A stretch of DNA of 35,259 nt, taken from JAFGJQ01 sp052034525. GTDB lineage: Bacteria; Planctomycetota; Phycisphaerae; UBA1845. Below, piece by piece: positions 32,647 to 35,259 of this stretch (position 1 is its first letter; the number at the start of each line of letters is the position of its first letter). The stretch is taken from NCBI GenBank assembly GCA_052034525.1, contig JBPOIK010000180.1:1-35259 (forward strand), given 5' to 3'. The notes beneath the pieces are model-generated. The model did not search any database, had not been told where the DNA came from, and was given only the letters and a program-made list of their open reading frames with translations. The position numbers and the translations under genes are program-made.

Positions 32647-34917
32647 ATGCCCAGTGAGGACTTTACGGAACGGATCCTGCGGATTCTGTCGCGGGAGGAC
32701 TATCGGCCGCAGCGGCTTCGAGCCCTGGCCCGGGCGATGGGCGTCGCGGAGGATCAGTACGGCAGCTTTCGCGATACGGTCAAGGCGCTGGCCAGGGCGG
32801 GCCGCGTGGTGCTGGGCAGTCGCAACATCCTGATGCTGCCGGAGCCCTCCGGGACCATCGTCGGTCGGTACCGCGCGAACCCCAGAGGGTTCGGTTTCGT
32901 CGTGCCGGAGCTCCCGACCGCCCATGGCGATTTGTACGTTCCCCTCGGTGAGAATCGCGAGGCCATGACCGGTGACACGGTGCGAGCGCGGGTGCTTCGC
33001 AAGGGCAAGCGAGGGGGCCGGATGGTCTACGAGGGGCGTATCCTGGAAATCATTCAGCACGGGCAAAGCCGGTTCGTCGGGGAACTGCTCCACGAGTTCG
33101 GACGGTGGTTCGTCCGTCCGGACGGCGTCACGTTCCACGGGCCGATCTTCGTGGACGATCCCGGCGCCAAAAGCGCCCGTGCGGGCGACCAGGTTGTCGT
33201 GGAGATCGTGCAGTTCCCCCGTCGAGGCGCGGATGCTCGCGGCGTGCTGGTGAGGGTGCTGGGGCCGCGCGGAGGCGCCGGCGTCGATCTGCAGAGTATT
33301 CTCTGGCAGTACGGCTACCCCGAGGAGTTTCCGGACGACGCGCTGCGCGAGGCTCGCCGGGCGGCGGTCGCCGGCGATCTGCCGGCGGCTCCGGCCGATC
33401 GGGAGGATCTGCGCGGCGAAATCGTCATTACCATTGATCCGGACGATGCCCGTGATTTCGACGATGCGATTTCGCTCCGGCAGCGCACGGGCGGGCGGGT
33501 GGAGCTGGGCGTTCACATCGCCGATGTTTCCCGGTTCGTGGCGAAGGACGGACCGCTGGACCGCGAGGCACGAGAGCGATCGAACAGCGTGTATTTTCCG
33601 GGGTTCGTCATCCCCATGCTGCCGGAAGTGCTGTCCAACGCCGTGTGCAGCCTGCAGGAAGGCCAGCCGCGGCTGACCAAAAGCGCGTTCATCACGTACG
33701 ATCGTGACGGCCACGTCCGCGGCACCCGGTTCGCCAACACGCTGATCGCGTCGGCCAAACGCCTGACGTATGAACAGGCAACGGCGATTCTGGAAGGCAA
33801 GACCGACGGATTCGCACCCGAGATCGCAAAGCTTCTGGGCGAGATGGAGCGACTGGCCCGGGCGATCCACCGTCGGCGTCTGAGCGACGGGATGCTCGTC
33901 CTGGATCTGCCGGAGGTCGAGCTCGCTTTCGACGAAGACGGCCACGTGACGGGCGCTTCCCCGGCGGATACGTCCTTCTCGCATACCATCATCGAGATGT
34001 TCATGGTCGAGGCGAACGAAGCGGTGGCCCGGTTGCTCGTGGATCAGCAGGTGCCGCATCTTCGGCGCGTGCATCCGGAGCCGGACCCGGCCACGGCGGA
34101 GAACCTTCAGAAATTCCTGCGGGCCGTGGGGTTGCCGGTGCCGGCGTCGTTCGACCGGGCGGCCATTCAGTCCTTGCTGGAGTCTGTCAAGGGCCGGCCG
34201 GAGAGCTTCGCGGTGAACCTGGCCATCCTGCGTTCGATGCAGGAGGCGGTGTACTCGCCGGAACTGACGGGGCATTACGCGCTGGCCAGCAGGCACTACG
34301 CGCATTTCACCTCGCCCATTCGGCGGTATCCGGACCTGACCATCCATCGCCTGTTGGATGCGTATCTGGCCGGGCAGTTCCAGAGCAAGACGGGGCGGCG
34401 CGACGTGCCGTCGTACGGCGAATTGGAGGAACTCGGGACGCAGTGCAGCACGAACGAGCGGCGCGCGGAGGCCGCCGAACGGGAGTACAAGCTCGTCAAG
34501 ATTCTGCAACTGCTGGAAAAACACCTGGGCGACGAGTATGACGGCGTTGTGACCGGCGTGACGAACTTCGGCGTGTTCGTCCAGCTTCGTGAGTTGCTCA
34601 TTGACGGGCTGTTGCGGTTTGACCAGTTGCCCGACGACTGGTGGGACGTGGACGCCCAGCGTGGCTGTGTGGTGGGCCAGACGTCCGGGTTGCGAATCTC
34701 CATCGGTCTGGCCGTCCGCGTCCAGATTGCCCGGGTGGATGTGGCCGCCCGACAGCTCGATCTGGCGCTCCGCGACGCGGCAGCCCTGGGCAGGCCGAGG
34801 GCGCGATCGTCCTCGACGCGCCAGACCGGCCGCAAACCGCCGCGCCGCCCGGTGGTTCAACGCAAGAGCAAGAAACGCGACAAGACTTCCAGCGGTGGAC
34901 GCCAGCGTCGTCGCTGA
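32647..34917 (+). CDS. rnr: Ribonuclease R (RNB-family 3'-5' exoribonuclease)
   Basis: This hydrolytic exonuclease degrades structured RNA. Residues 1-60 form a helical N-terminal domain. Two cold-shock-like domains follow (about 65-215, beginning GTIVGRYRANPRGFGFVVPE). The RNB domain carries IDPDDARDFDDAI (263-275) with the metal-binding Asp residues, FVIPMLPEVLSNAVCSL and HYAHFTSPIRRYPDL. An S1 domain follows (YDGVVTGVTNFGVFVQL), then a Lys/Arg/Ser-rich tail of about 50 residues. At 756 residues it is normal for RNase R. ATG 32647 has only a distant AAAGGG. The coupling of S1 and basic tail favours RNase R over RNase II. Confidence 0.94.
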   Translation: MPSEDFTERILRILSREDYRPQRLRALARAMGVAEDQYGSFRDTVKALARAGRVVLGSRNILMLPEPSGTIVGRYRANPRGFGFVVPELPTAHGDLYVPLGENREAMTGDTVRARVLRKGKRGGRMVYEGRILEIIQHGQSRFVGELLHEFGRWFVRPDGVTFHGPIFVDDPGAKSARAGDQVVVEIVQFPRRGADARGVLVRVLGPRGGAGVDLQSILWQYGYPEEFPDDALREARRAAVAGDLPAAPADREDLRGEIVITIDPDDARDFDDAISLRQRTGGRVELGVHIADVSRFVAKDGPLDREARERSNSVYFPGFVIPMLPEVLSNAVCSLQEGQPRLTKSAFITYDRDGHVRGTRFANTLIASAKRLTYEQATAILEGKTDGFAPEIAKLLGEMERLARAIHRRRLSDGMLVLDLPEVELAFDEDGHVTGASPADTSFSHTIIEMFMVEANEAVARLLVDQQVPHLRRVHPEPDPATAENLQKFLRAVGLPVPASFDRAAIQSLLESVKGRPESFAVNLAILRSMQEAVYSPELTGHYALASRHYAHFTSPIRRYPDLTIHRLLDAYLAGQFQSKTGRRDVPSYGELEELGTQCSTNERRAEAAEREYKLVKILQLLEKHLGDEYDGVVTGVTNFGVFVQLRELLIDGLLRFDQLPDDWWDVDAQRGCVVGQTSGLRISIGLAVRVQIARVDVAARQLDLALRDAAALGRPRARSSSTRQTGRKPPRRPVVQRKSKKRDKTSSGGRQRRR

Positions 34918-34966
34918 GTCCGTTCCGTTCCGCCCGCGTGGCCGTGCCCGCGGGTCGCCGGCCCGC

Positions 34967-34972
34967 TACAAT
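34967..34972 (+). promoter_or_regulatory. Candidate -10 element TACAAT before the HsdM-like frame
   Basis: TACAAT lies 44 bases before ATG 35016. No -35 match is found at a proper distance. Confidence 0.25.
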
Positions 34973-35015
34973 GCAGTCTGGTGTGGTCCGTGATAAGGCA
35001 GTGTGGGAGATGCAA

Positions 35016-35259
35016 ATGATGCAGGCGGTGTTCAGCAACAAGCGATGCAGGGGCGGTGGAACGTTCTGGGCGGCAGGCGGCCGATTGGCCCGAGGGGGCA
35101 TCCTGTCGGGCGGCATGCTGCTGGCGGCAGTGGCGCATGTGCAGGATCGGGGCGGCGATCCGCGCACCTTCTACGGCAAGCTTTTCGGCCAGGAGAAGAA
35201 CCTGACCACCGCCTCGGTGGCGCGCATGAACCTGCTGTTGCACGGCATCGAGGATTTCG
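35016..35259 (+). CDS. hsdM: HsdM-like adenine-methylase frame, N-terminus missing, cut by right edge
   Basis: A plus-strand frame runs without a stop to the edge. From residue 32 it reads GGMLLAAVAHVQDRGGDPRT, then FYGKLFGQEKNLTTASVARM and NLLLHGIEDF, the middle of the type I restriction methylase HsdM just after motif I. In HsdM about 150-200 residues precede this point, and motif I reads D-P-x-C-G-x-G-G-M. Here only 31 unrelated residues precede, and the motif is reduced to S-G-G-M. ATG 35016 does have a GGGAG ribosome site, and upstream ATGs at 34971 and 35010 are in frame. This is best read as a 5'-truncated remnant or a rearranged or chimeric end. It would not be an active methylase as it stands. 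Confidence 0.6.
   Translation, partial: MMQAVFSNKRCRGGGTFWAAGGRLARGGILSGGMLLAAVAHVQDRGGDPRTFYGKLFGQEKNLTTASVARMNLLLHGIEDF

Noticed and set aside
1..35259. tRNA, rRNA, CRISPR arrays, insertion sequences, prophage
   Set aside because: No cloverleaf-like segment, rRNA signature, regularly spaced repeats, transposase or integrase motif was seen on reading both strands. A covariance-model scan could still find a small RNA.

Overview
The window is GC-rich (by eye about two thirds G+C) and densely coded. It looks like a planctomycete chromosome, probably from the Phycisphaerae or a related uncultured lineage. That placement is inferred from the families present: a secreted M14 carboxypeptidase ending in a dockerin-like EF-hand tail, a secreted prenyltransferase/squalene-oxidase-type repeat protein, a YdjY-domain protein, secreted HEAT and ankyrin proteins, and a short hypothetical family that I associate with planctomycetes. 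I saw no rRNA, tRNA, CRISPR array, transposase or phage gene.

Layout. 1-5350 is a minus-strand block: the start of an unidentified gene at the left edge, a Pro-rich exported protein, signal peptide peptidase SppA, a membrane transglutaminase-like protein, and PyrK. PyrK sits behind a promoter and leader containing a 15-bp perfect intrinsic terminator. 5351-6051 has no convincing gene but holds an AT-rich patch and a structured inverted repeat. 6052-10335 is plus-strand: a conserved hypothetical overlapping a lipoprotein, a small coiled-coil protein, a REC-HD-GYP response regulator and a GspG-like protein. A minus-strand lipoprotein with a probably leaderless start (10363-10956) diverges from a HEAT-repeat protein. 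A pullulanase-type GH13 enzyme (minus) lies back to back with the PBP2-RodA elongasome pair (plus).

19584-27539 holds two exported proteins on the minus strand (one apparently frameshifted at its 5' end), an SPFH-GYF protein followed by a double zinc-ribbon membrane protein (a YdjI/YdjG-like pair), the carboxypeptidase and the ankyrin protein. 27667-31331 is a probable metal-homeostasis locus. A NikR-type nickel sensor lies downstream of a SAM methyltransferase on the minus strand, divergent from a ZnuA/ZnuC/ZnuB-type ABC transporter. The control region between them carries two dyads. 31377-34917 holds a cobalamin-binding-domain protein that lacks the axial histidine, divergent from RNase R. 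The right edge cuts into a reading frame that matches the middle of a type I restriction HsdM methylase but lacks its N-terminus and most of motif I.

The most noteworthy points are the pyrK leader, the NikR/methyltransferase/ABC cassette, the His-less B12 domain, the T7 frameshift in the YdjY gene and the truncated HsdM frame.
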